Positions 1 to 7,953 are shown, counted from the stretch's first letter. The stretch is 12,150 nt of DNA from Coriobacteriaceae bacterium AF45-21 (GCA_027682925.1 JAQCYU010000043.1:1-12150), one strand, 5' to 3'. Translations and numbers: made by a program. Notes: generated from the letters alone by a model not told the origin.

Positions 1-10
1 ACGGATGAAG

Positions 11-91
11 TTTATCGCGAGTTCCGCACGAACAGGAGGCCACTTAATGTGGCCTCCGTCGTGAGCGAGGACTGTAGAGCAGGAAACCTAA
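11..91. repeat. Structured intergenic repeat, copy B
   Basis: This is a second copy of the core of the element at 4920-5054. Both copies share the flank TTTATCGCGAGTTCCGCACG on the left and AGGACTGTAGAGCAGGAAACC on the right (the latter broken here as AGGACTGTAG plus AGCAGGAAACC). Between the flanks is a hairpin with stem GGAGGCCAC / GTGGCCTCC and a TTAAT loop. The other copy has GAAGG / CCTTC in the same place, so one base pair differs by a compensating change. The left outer arm, if any, begins before the window. The copy lies just downstream of the JetD-like gene's stop codon, as copy A lies downstream of tsaD. The direction of any transcript is not known. Confidence 0.8.
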
Positions 92-121
92 GCCGGTGTC
101 CCCGCTCTCCCGGGGCCGGCG
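92..121. terminator. GC-rich hairpin after the JetD-like gene
   Basis: The segments GCCGG and CCCCG pair with CGGGG and CCGGC, with a small TGT bulge and a six-base loop. The hairpin starts within about 5 nt of the stop codon of the JetD-like gene, read on the minus strand. There is no clear T-run after it on the minus strand, so it is a weak candidate for a factor-independent terminator. It may instead be the outer arm of repeat copy B or an RNA-stabilising 3' hairpin. Confidence 0.4.
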
Positions 122-125
122 GAAT

Positions 126-2317
126 TTAGTTGTTCAGCATGCGGTCGAAGCTTCCCGAGTCGCCATCCCGATAGTCGGCGGTCATCAGAATCTCCTGCGG
201 AATGCGCCCGCCCTCGCGCAGCACATTGCGGAACTGCACGCGCGTGACCATGGGCAGATCCTTGATCGTCGCCGCCAAGTTCTGCGGCACGCCCTGGTTG
301 GCAGCCGCGGGCTCGCACTCGCCGCCGGCCTTCACGCGACGCTTATGCTCGGCGAGCATGGCGCGGTACATGCCGGCATGCAGGCGAATCTCAACCACAT
401 TGGCATTGCGAGCCTGCTCGACGATGCGCGCGCCCTCGCGGTCGATATCGCCCACGTAGTAGACGTAGTTAAAGCGATAGCCGATCTCAGCCAGATAATC
501 GTCCAGGGCATGCGAGACGCTCGCCTTGCATCCGCCGCCAAAAATCACGCCGCCCACCTTGATGCCAAAGAGCTTAGCGTGCTTGCGGCCGCGCAGGAGC
601 TTGACGATCTCGTCATAGGTGTCCAGGTTCTCGACCATAATGAACGGCTTATCGGCGCCCAGCGTAAAGAAACCCGTAAAGTGCACGGGGCGGTTGGGGG
701 CGACCTTAATCGCCTGCATGCTGATGCCCTTTTCGGTCATACGCCGAATTAGACGCTCGCCGTGCTTGCCGTCAAAAGCCTTCTCGTCGTTAAAAATCTG
801 GTAGGCACGCTGGCGGCGCGAGGCAACCGGCGTATCGGCACCTCGGTTTTGCTCGATCCAAGCCTGGATGATTGCGATTTCCTCGGCAATCTTGCGGTTG
901 GACATCTCGTTGTGCTGAGTGCGCTGCGGAGCCTTTTTGCCGTCCTTGCCCTCGACCTTTACGATCTGTGTCTGCTGCTCCTTGATCTTAGAGAGCGCCG
1001 TAGGCGTAGGGACAACTTTGAGCAGCTGCCTGCCTAAAACGCGGGCAAGGGCAAACGCCGATACCTCGCCGTGGACGGCCGACTCGGGCTGCTGGGCAGC
1101 AGCATCTGCTGCGGCAGACTCCGGCTTCTTCTGAGACCTGCGCTTAGAATCGCCTTGGGAATTGCGCTCGCGCTTCGGCATAGACGCCTGCTTCTGCGGA
1201 CGATCGGACTTGCTCTCCTTCGCCGGCTGGCGCTTAGGCTGCCCCGAAGAAACCTCGGCCTCGCATCCTCGTCCTGCGGCGTGGTCTTCTCGGCTGCAGT
1301 CTCGGCATGGGAACTGCGACCCCCGCGATGGCGACGGCGGCGAGGCCTGCTCGACGCGCCCTGCTCCGTCTGCCCATCAGTAGGCTGCTCGCCCTTGGCC
1401 TCGGCAGCAACCTCAAGCTGCGGCTCAACAGGCTTCTGCTCGCGAGCCGCCGGCTCAACGGTTTTCTCGGTTTGTTCGGCCTTCTCGGCCTGAGCGGTCG
1501 GAGCCGGCTCGCCCTTCTCCTGACGCCTTACGGGATACGCGCGCCTCGCAAAACCACGTCCGGGACGACATGAGCCCGGGGCCTTCTTGGCAGACTCCTC
1601 AACATCGTCTGCGGCCTCGGAAAGCTCTTCAACCTCATGCACGACATCCTGCTGCGCAGCCTTAAAGTGGGCACCACGGCGACGCTGGGGCTCCTGGGCC
1701 TCCACGGGCTTTTGCTCCTTCGCGGGCCTCTGCGACTCGGCAGCAACCTCGTTCTCAACAGCCTCGGCATCCGTCTCACCCTTTTGAGCAACGGCGCGAC
1801 GGAAGCGCTCCTGCTGGGCGCGACGCTGCGCATCGCGCTTGCCACCCCCGCCAAAACCGCCGCGCCCTGCCTTGGCCGTAAAGGCACGCACGACGTTCTC
1901 ATCGAGCAACTCATCGGTATCAACATGCTCACGCGGAGCAACTTCTTCCACAGCAGGCACGTCAGCGGAATCCTCGACGACAAAATCTTCGACGGACTCG
2001 GCAGGCTGCTCCTGGGCATCGCGGATCTCGGCATTGATGGTATAGAACGCCGGGCGCCCGTTAATGCCACTACCCTCGATCTTGGTCACGATATTTGCCG
2101 CGATAAGCTCATCGCGCATCGCCTTGGTGTCGCACTCCTTATCGACGGAGCGGAAAATCTGCGCCAGCGCACTCGACTTAATCTTGAGCGCCTTGCGGCA
2201 AAGCAGGTCGTAGGCAACCAGCTTGGCACGCTCGGCAGAAAGCGATGTCTGGCTGCTCAGACGCTCAGCCAGGGCATCGACATTGTTTTGATTATCGGAA
2301 TATACCGTCTTGGCCAC
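126..2317 (-). CDS. Orphan JetD-like Toprim (DUF2220-type) protein, frameshifted
   Basis: The chosen start is a GTG at 2317-2315 with AAAGGGG just upstream; the frame runs further up, but through the cstA terminator. Residues 1-100 look like a winged-helix domain (two helical stretches, then GRPAFYTIN). Residues 100 to about 450 are disordered and charged, with RGG-like patches (GRGGFGGGG at 151-159, RPRRRRHRGGR at 324-334) and EQKPVE repeated twice. The C-terminal domain resembles the JetD/DUF2220 Toprim fold, related to topoisomerase VI subunit A. It has RAYQIFNDEKAF, then VENLD (E563), GGVIFGGG and YVGDIDREG (D624, D626), which match the metal-binding Glu and Asp-x-Asp. One base is missing between 1262 and 1263; restoring it joins QDEDA to EAEVSSGQPK and gives about 730 residues. 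JetD in Wadjet cleaves DNA; here no jetABC is adjacent, so the role is unknown. Family assignment is by motif reading only. Confidence 0.75.
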
Positions 2318-2351
2318 GGGGCCCCTTTCATATGCACACATATACGTCCAT

Positions 2352-2381
2352 ATGGTACAACGCACGAGCCTATCCACGCAA
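2352..2381 (-). promoter_or_regulatory. Possible promoter of the JetD-like gene
   Basis: On the minus strand TTGCGT (-35-like, 2381-2376) and TACCAT (-10-like, 2357-2352) are 18 nt apart and lie about 35 nt before the GTG start. The cstA terminator lies just upstream, so the gene needs its own promoter somewhere in 2318-2420. The -10 box matches consensus only moderately and other placements are possible. Confidence 0.35.
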
Positions 2382-2420
2382 AACATCTGCGAGAACGCCC
2401 TTGCACCACCTGTTCTCACA

Positions 2421-2460
2421 AGAAAAAAGACCGGGTCCGCTTGATTGCGGACCCGGTCTT
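2421..2460 (-). terminator. Intrinsic terminator of cstA
   Basis: A 14-bp perfect stem (AAGACCGGGTCCGC with GCGGACCCGGTCTT) has a six-base loop and is followed on the minus strand by TTTTTTCTT. It lies about 40 nt after the cstA stop codon. On the plus strand the hairpin is followed by only a short T-run, so the main direction is minus. Confidence 0.92.
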
Positions 2461-2500
2461 TCCGAGTCAAATAGACGGGAGATTCAACCCGTCCGACCGA

Positions 2501-4388
2501 CTAGGCCTTGGCGGCCTCGGCGTCGGCAGGAGCTTCAGCGGCAGCGGCGCGACCGTACTCGGCCTTGCCCATCTCGGACCACTCGGGCTCCTCGTCAGGC
2601 ATGGAGCCGGCCTCCTTGCCAAAGAACTCCTTGAGGCAGTTGACGGCGACGATGAGGCCCAGGACCATCAGCAGGACAGCGAAGACGAGCTGCAGGCCCT
2701 TGGTGGCGGCGACGGAAACGGCGGCCGTGGTGGCGGTAGCCGGGATGGTACCGAAGAAACCGTAGGCCTGGACGGCGGTCATGCAACCCATGGCGCTCTG
2801 GACCAGCGAGGTGAAGGTGCAACAGAGCAGGAAGGCGACGGGCACGTAGAGCATCCAGCCCTTGCGGCCGGTGCACTTGCAGAACACGGCGAGGGTGATC
2901 ATGGTCATGCCGCCGAGCAGCTGGTTGGAAGCACCAAAGAGCGGCCAGATGTTGGCATAGCCACCAAAAGCGAGGGCGAGACCGGGAAGCAGGGTGACGA
3001 CCGTGGCGAACCAGGGGTTGCCGAGGACCTTCATATAGCCGGCCTTGGACTCGATGGCCAGAGCATCGTTGGTCTGGGCAAAGAACTCGGAGAACGAGGT
3101 GCGGGCGATGCGGGCGACGGCGTCGAGCGAGGTCAGGGCCAGAGCGGAGACGTTCATAGTCATGAAGACGGTAGCGAGCGTGCCGTCAACACCGAAGCCT
3201 GCATACCGCGGGAGATGCCAGCGGCGAAGATCTGGAACGGGGTGGAAGCGACACCAGCGTTGAGGGCGCGGTACCGGCGGTGTTCATATCGGAGAACATG
3301 ATGCCGGCGACGATGATGGCAAGGATGCCGACGAAGGACTCGACGATCATTGCGCCGTAACCGACCTTGACGGCGTCCTGCTCCTTCTCGACCTGCTTAG
3401 AAGAGGTGCCGGAAGAAACGAGGCTGTGGAAACCGGAGAGAGCACCGCAAGCGACGGAGACGAACAGGACCGGGAACATCATGCCGGAGGCAGTGGAGAA
3501 GCCGGTGAAGACCGGAGCGGTGATGGTGGCCTGACCGTTGACGCCCAGGACGACGATGCCGAGGACAGCGCAAACGATCATGACGATCATCATGATGGAA
3601 GTGAGGTAGTCACGCGGGGTCTTGAGCATCTGGATGGGCATAGCGCCAGCGAAGACCAGGTAGACCATGACGACGGCGAACCACTGGAACTTATCCAGGT
3701 AGACCGGGAACTGCATACCGACGGCGAACATGAGAACCATGAGGACCACGCCGGTGACGAACTCGGTAGCACCGGTGAGGTTGAACTTCTTCTGGGCCCA
3801 ACCAAAGGCGATAGCGACGAAGGTGAACAGGATGGAGATGGTACCAGCGCAGCCGGCGGCATAGGACTTGGTGAAGTCGATGGCACCGGTAGCAGCACCA
3901 GAAGCGTCAACGGCCGGGGTGAACATGAACGTCTTGCAGACCATGTCGGTGAAGGCGGCGATGACGATGATGCAGAACAGCCAGCAGAACAGCAGGAACA
4001 GGCGACGGCCGGTCTTGCCGATGTACTTCTCGATGAGCTGAGCGAGCGACTTGCCGTTGTTCTTCATCGAGGCATACAGGGCGCCAAAGTCGTGGACGGC
4101 GCCAAAGAAGATGCCGCCGACGAGGACCCAGAGCACGACGGGCAGCCAGCCAAAGGCCATGGCGACGATCGTACCCGTAACAGGGCCGGCACCGCAGATC
4201 GAGCTGAACTGGTGCGAGAACGCGGTGAAGGCAGAGACGGGCGAGAAGCTCTTGCCGTCCTTCATGCGCTTGGCCGGCGTGAGGGCCTCTTTGTCAACGC
4301 CCCACTTGTTGGCCAGCCATCGGCCATAGCCCAGATAGCCGCAGGCGAGCACCGCCGCGGCCACAACCATGAGCAAAACTCCGTTCAT
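2501..4388 (-). CDS. cstA: CstA-family transporter, two frameshifts
   Basis: This is a polytopic membrane protein of the carbon starvation CstA family, whose studied members import peptides or pyruvate. It begins at an ATG at 4388 with AGGAGG 7-8 nt upstream. Family landmarks seen are HQFSSICGAGPVTG near residue 59, GAVHDF near 96, and SGFHSLVSSGTSSKQVEKE in the middle, amid many hydrophobic spans. The tail is short, acidic and alanine-rich, probably cytoplasmic. The frame breaks twice. One base is missing between 3267 and 3268 (after T373), and another between 3198 and 3199 (CAGGGC read as CAGGC, after Q397). Restoring both gives about 629 residues with ALNAGVASTPFQIFAAGIS then GFGVDGTLATVF, and the coordinates divide evenly. 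The gene stands alone between its own leader and a terminator. The substrate cannot be told from sequence; an Ile/Val-rich leader peptide hints at a link to amino acids or peptides. Confidence 0.9.
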
Positions 4389-4423
4389 TACATTTCCTCC
4401 TCTAAAAAGAACTTCTCAGACAT

Positions 4424-4461
4424 AAAAAATGAGGGCCGTCGGTTGCGCTCGACGGCCCTCA
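4424..4461 (-). terminator. Attenuator-type terminator in the cstA leader
   Basis: A perfect 12-bp stem (TGAGGGCCGTCG with CGACGGCCCTCA) with an eight-base loop is followed on the minus strand by six T residues. It lies between the cstA promoter and its ribosome binding site, about 36 nt before the ATG. A terminator in that place would stop transcription before cstA unless the leader refolds, which is the mark of attenuation. On the plus strand no T-run follows, so it is not an upstream gene's terminator read the other way. Confidence 0.88.
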
Positions 4462-4513
4462 TCTTCATCAGCCGCCCGTTATCGTACGGGCTAGCTGTAT
4501 GTGCTAACCCGCA

Positions 4514-4558
4514 TCAGATAATTACTACGCTGATAATGTTTAGCTGATGCGTGAACAT
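4514..4558 (-). CDS. Putative Ile/Val-rich leader peptide of cstA
   Basis: The ORF reads MFTHQLNIISVVII then TGA. Seven codons before the stop include four Ile (ATT, ATC, ATT, ATC) and two Val. An AGAGGA sequence lies 10 nt before the ATG, a slightly long but usable spacing. The ORF spans hairpin H2: its start side covers the 5' arm and its stop codon is inside the 3' arm, so a ribosome here would control which hairpins form. This is the layout of ilv- and leu-type attenuator peptides. It is short enough to arise by chance, so confidence rests on its placement before a terminator. Confidence 0.5.
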   Translation of the reverse strand: MFTHQLNIISVVII

Positions 4559-4629
4559 GTCTAGGAAATCCTCTTCAATCATGATGCGAACAATCCGTGC
4601 GTGTTCACATCCCCCAGTGGATGAAAAGC

Positions 4630-4658
4630 AGTATGAAACTTTAGTTACCTAAAGTCAA
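4630..4658 (-). promoter_or_regulatory. cstA promoter
   Basis: On the minus strand TTGACT (4658-4653) and CATACT (4635-4630) are separated by 17 nt, a standard sigma-70 type arrangement with a good -35 box and a moderate -10 box. The surrounding region (about 4500-4720) is clearly AT-richer than the genes on both sides. Transcription would begin near 4623. Confidence 0.65.
4638..4655. promoter_or_regulatory. Palindromic operator inside the cstA promoter
   Basis: ACTTTAGTTACCTAAAGT is an 18-bp inverted repeat with perfect 7-bp arms around a 4-bp centre. It fills the spacer between the -35 and -10 boxes and overlaps the -35 box, so a bound dimeric regulator would block RNA polymerase. No regulator gene is next to it, and I cannot assign the binding family. 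Confidence 0.6.
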
Positions 4659-4664
4659 CGCAAA

Positions 4665-4919
4665 TAAGTAATGAATTTTCAACTTTTTTGAATTTCTCGT
4701 TATAAAACGCCACTAACCTCGGACTTTACCCGACAAAAGTTTTTGCATGAGAGATGCCCCCTCGGGAGCCGCGGGAGCTCCCATCCCAAATGCGGAGCAA
4801 AGCTCCGCACACCAACTTTTTCTTTCAGCTAAAGAACGCCGGAAATTCGACGCAGGCTGGTTAACCTTGCTGGACGTTGTCGACGCCGATCCAGCCCAGA
4901 AGCCATATCGATACAGAAA
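4665..4919. other. Intergenic stretch with two small hairpins, no confident gene
   Basis: This lies between the cstA promoter and the element downstream of tsaD. It contains an 8-bp hairpin TGCGGAGC / GCTCCGCA at 4791-4809 with an AAA loop, and a 6-bp hairpin GGGAGC / GCTCCC at 4764-4782. A minus-strand ORF (4982-4713, 89 codons) and a plus-strand ORF (4747-4947, 66 codons) cross it. Neither has a recognisable domain or a convincing ribosome binding site, and the minus ORF begins inside the structured repeat. I take both as chance frames, though the hairpins could be a degraded repeat. Confidence 0.4.
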
Positions 4920-5054
4920 GGTCCCCGGCCGGAGGGGCCGGATATAAGGTTTATCGCGAGTTCCGCACGCAAAGAAGGCCACTTAATGTGTCCTTCGTCT
5001 TGCGCAGGACTGTAGAGCAGGAAACCTTATATCCGGCCCCTCCGTCCGGGGACC
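4920..5054. repeat. Structured 135-nt intergenic element, copy A
   Basis: Two outer arms of 33 nt (4920-4952 and 5022-5054) are inverted repeats matching at 32 of 33 positions, and would form a very long stem. Inside is a second hairpin (GAAGG.CAC / GTG.CCTTC, TTAAT loop, extended by GCAA / TTGC) flanked by the two single-stranded-looking blocks shared with copy B at 11-91. It starts 12 nt after the tsaD stop codon. The fold may act as a terminator or 3' processing signal for the operon, or be a small mobile palindromic element. No flanking target duplication is visible. Confidence 0.85.
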
Positions 5055-5066
5055 GCGCCGTACCAG

Positions 5067-7448
5067 CTACAGCGTCATGTTTGGATCGGCGTCGACGTCG
5101 AACGGCGAGATTTCACCTCGGTCGAATTTACGGCGGGCGACCTCCGCGATCATGGCGGCGTTGTCGGTGCATGCCGAGAGAGGCGGCACCGTCACGCGGA
5201 TGCCCTGGCGCCCAAGCTTCTTGATCATCATCTCGCGCAGATGCGGATTAGCCGAGACGCCGCCGCCGATGCAGTATTCCTTGCATCCGGTGGCATGCAG
5301 CGCGTTCTTGGCCTTCTTGTACTGAACGTCAAAGACGGCTGCCTCAAACGAAGCCGCCAGATCGGGCAGGTGAATCGTGCGCCCAGCCTTGGTCTCCTGC
5401 TCGATGTAGAGCGTCACCGCCGTCTTGAGGCCCGAAAGCGAGAAGCGATAGTCCCCCCTGCTGTTAAGCGCGCGAGGAAAATCGATCGCGCGGGGATTGC
5501 CCGTCTCGGCCAGCTTGGAGATGATGGGGCCACCGGGATAGCCCAGACCCAACGCCTTGGCTACCTTGTCGAGGCCTCGCCCACAGCATCGTCGAGTGTC
5601 TCACCAAGTACCTCGTAGTCGCCCCATGCCTTCACGTGCACGAGCATGGTGTGCCCGCCCGAGACAAGCGTAAAGATAAACGGGGGCTTGAGGTCGGGCT
5701 GCGCCAACAGGTTGGCAAACAGGTGGCCCTCCAGATGATTGACGCACACGAGCGGCTTGCCGGCAGCATACGCAAAGCCCTTGGCAAAGGCGACGCCCAC
5801 CACCAGGGCGCCAACCAGGCCCGGACCCTGTGTCACGCCCACGGCGGCAAGCTCACTTGGTGTAATGGCTCCGCCCGTAAGGCCCAGCGACGCTGCGGCG
5901 TCCTCGAGTGCCGCATCCACGACACTCACAATCACCTCGACGTGCTTGCGCGAGGCGATCTCGGGCACCACGCCGCCAAAGCGTGCATGAAAATCAATCT
6001 GCGTCGACACCTGGTTGGCCAGCATATTGCCATCCGCATCGATAATCGCCACCGCCGTCTCGTCGCAGGAGCTCTCGATAGCGAGTACGAGGCGGCGACG
6101 CTCAATCTCGACACGTTCCTCGGCAGAGCGCCAAGGCGCAGGCAGCGGCCATACGCGCTGCTCTGCCGCCGTCGGCTCGGGCGAAGCATTGTCGACCGGA
6201 AGCACCAGGGCAGCGGAGCCGTCATGACGATGGCGTCCTTGCCGGCACCATAGTAGCCGCGGCGACGGCCAGCCTCGGTAAAGCCCAGAGCGTTATAAAG
6301 CGCGATCGCTCCCTCGTTACCGTCCTCGACCTCGAGCGAAGCCGTGGTGCAGCCGAGCATCTGGGCATCATAGCTCACGTGCGACAGCAGCTTGCGGGCA
6401 ATGCCCTCACGGCGATGTGCCGGGTCGACGGCGACATCCAGAATCTGCACATCACCGTCCACGACCATACCGCCGGCAAGGCCCAGCAGCTTGCCGTCGT
6501 CGTGTGCCACCCACCAACTACGCGGCGCAGCGACGTCCTCGCCCAGTTCGGACAGGAACATGCCCGGCGTCCATGCCTCGTGTCCGGCACCTTCAAAGCA
6601 GGCAGCCTCCAGCGCGCTCGCGCCCTCGGCATCCGCCGCGCCCATGGGACGGAACTGCAGATGACGACCGGCGAGCTCATCGGCAACACCCGTAATTTCG
6701 CTCTGCGCACTCTCGGCAAGACCAAGACGCTTGCGCTCGTTTTCCTCGGCATCCGAAAGGCGCGTGTAAATCGGCAGGACGCGGGCCGGATCGCCGTCAC
6801 CCGCAGCGTGCGCGAGCAGCAAGCCCTCGCCCGAAGGCCACCACAGGTCGCGCTCCACGCAGCGGGCGGTCTCGTCCTCACCCAGCAGCTTGCCATAGCG
6901 CACAAGACCGTCACCGGTCAGCTGAACCTGGTCCCAGTCCGCTGCTTGGCGCCACTCATCGAGCGCCACGGCGGCCTTGACCACGTGTTCGCGCTCAAAT
7001 TGACGCTCGGGACCCTCATCGACCAGCATATACAGCGCCGGATATACCTCACCGCGCATAGCATCGGCCAAGATACCAAGCTTGCCACGCACGCCAGCCT
7101 TCCACGCCGTCCAAGCGCAAGCGTCAAGCGTCGACACGCCCAGCAGCGGAACATTGGCACCACATGCGAGGCCCTTGGCAGTGGAGATGCCGATGCGCAC
7201 GCCCGTAAACGACCCCGGCCGCGGCCGACCACGTAGCAACCAACATCGCTGCGATTCAGACCGGCTTGAGCCAGCACGCCATCAACGGTATTCACGAGCT
7301 CAACGTTGGCGTGACGGCGACACATGTGGTCGCCACTCGCGAGCTTCGTCTCGCCCGTCTGCCCATCAATCCAGCTTGCCGCGCAGGCAAGCATGTCGGT
7401 CGAGGTATCGAGCGCCACCACCAGCGCGTTGTCGTTATGCAAGCTCAT
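5067..7448 (-). CDS. tsaB-rimI-tsaD: TsaB-RimI-TsaD fusion (t6A synthesis), three frameshifts
   Basis: With three missing bases restored this is one ORF of about 794 residues. Residues 1-230 are TsaB (ALVVALDTSTDML, then GRGPGSFTGVRIGIS near 75-89), the partner that stabilises TsaD. Residues 260-410 are a RimI-type GNAT acetyltransferase (DPAHRREGIARKLL at 342-355, LEVEDGNEGAIALYNALGF near 372-390), which in its family acetylates ribosomal protein S18. After a linker of about 40 residues, TsaD runs from about 453 to 794 (LAIESSCDET, GGVVPEIASRKH, NHLEGH with metal ligands H572 and H576, SGGHTMLV, GGGVSAN, SACTDNAAMIA). TsaD transfers threonylcarbamoyl to A37 of tRNAs. Breaks: between 7217 and 7218 (GGCCCGGGG read as GGCCGGGG), between 6211 and 6212 at the RimI-TsaD join, and between 5572 and 5573 (EAFDK read as EASTR). 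The ATG at 7448 overlaps tsaE by 14 nt. RimI has no stop near its usual end, supporting a true fusion with TsaD. Confidence 0.88.
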
Positions 7449-7941
7449 CTTGTACAGCCTTATCAATCAAATGGGAAAGCTCCATTGCGCGGTCACCGTG
7501 CGCCTCGAGCGTTATCGTTCGCACATCGCTGTCGCCCTCATCACGCTTGAGCGTCACCGAAAGATACTCATCCGTCAGCTCGTCCTGGAATTGTTCGCCC
7601 CATTCCAGCAGGCAAGCACCCTCATAGCCCAGCACATCGAAAATGCCCGTATCCTCGAGCTCGTAGGCATGCTCCAGGCGGTATAGATCAAAGTGAAACA
7701 GCGGAATACGACCTTGATCGTGAACGGCCATGAGCGCAAACGTAGGGCTCGTAACCATATGCCCATCGCCCAGCCCGCGCGAGACGCCCTTGGTAAAGTG
7801 AGTTTTGCCCACTCCCAGGCCACCGGTCAGGATGAGCACATCGCCGTCCTCAAGGCACGGTGCAATTAGCTCGCCATAGTACTCCGTATCGGCAGCACTA
7901 GCCGTTTTGTAAGTGCCTACCCCCAGGCGCTCCAGGGACAT
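7435..7941 (-). CDS. tsaE: TsaE, ATPase of the t6A synthesis complex
   Basis: A complete 168-residue protein of the usual TsaE size. It has a P-loop GGLGVGKTHFTKG at about 40-52 (K46, T47), then TSPTFALM, HFDLYRLE (D85) and LLEWGEQF near 111-118, all family landmarks. TsaE binds TsaB-TsaD in the cytoplasm and drives turnover of the threonylcarbamoyl-transfer cycle. It starts at an ATG with AAGGAG a few bases upstream, 12 nt after the glycosylase stop, and its end overlaps the tsaB start by 14 nt. That overlap suggests translational coupling with its partner. Confidence 0.95.
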   Translation of the reverse strand: MSLERLGVGTYKTASAADTEYYGELIAPCLEDGDVLILTGGLGVGKTHFTKGVSRGLGDGHMVTSPTFALMAVHDQGRIPLFHFDLYRLEHAYELEDTGIFDVLGYEGACLLEWGEQFQDELTDEYLSVTLKRDEGDSDVRTITLEAHGDRAMELSHLIDKAVQDELA

Positions 7942-7953
7942 ATACGCTCCTTA

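Larger units (their letters stand above)
4389..4623 (-). promoter_or_regulatory. Structured cstA leader (5' UTR) with competing hairpins
   Basis: The predicted transcript start is near 4623, giving a leader of about 235 nt. In order on the minus strand it holds: H1 (4611-4583, GATGTGAAC with GTTCGCATC, one G-T wobble); the putative leader peptide; H2 (4551-4510, CGCATCAG with CTGATGCG); H3a (4511-4487, CGGGTTAGC with GCTAGCCCG, loop ACATACA); H3b (4491-4474, GCCCGT with ACGGGC); and the terminator. H3a overlaps both H2 and H3b, so they cannot all form. CGCATCAGC could also pair with GGCTGATG at about 4472-4465. I recognise no known riboswitch; the T-box TGG-ACCGCG element is absent. Pairings were found by eye without energy calculation. 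Confidence 0.65.

Noticed and set aside
2318..2470. Upstream ATG extension of the JetD-like gene
   Set aside because: It would start inside or before the cstA terminator hairpin and lacks a ribosome binding site; the GTG at 2317 has AGGGG in place.
1637..3301. Plus-strand open frame of 554 codons
   Set aside because: It runs antisense across the JetD-like gene, a terminator and cstA, with low-complexity composition and no recognisable domain. It is a shadow of GC-rich codons on the other strand.
3426..4547. Plus-strand open frame of 373 codons rich in Asp, Glu, Gly and His
   Set aside because: It mirrors the cstA membrane segments and also crosses the cstA leader terminator; no start signal or domain is seen.
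4389..4623. T-box riboswitch in the cstA leader
   Set aside because: A terminator and Ile-related codons are present, but the conserved T-box sequence (TGG-ACCGCG type) is absent.
4713..4982. Minus-strand ORF of 89 codons downstream of tsaD
   Set aside because: It begins within the structured repeat, shows no domain, and has no good ribosome binding site.
1263..7217. Programmed ribosomal frameshifting as the cause of the frame breaks
   Set aside because: Six sites in three unrelated genes with no shared slippery sequence; each fits a single missing base, so sequence error is simpler.
6379..7236. Plus-strand open frame of 285 codons
   Set aside because: It is antisense to the TsaB and RimI domains, which are clear on the minus strand.
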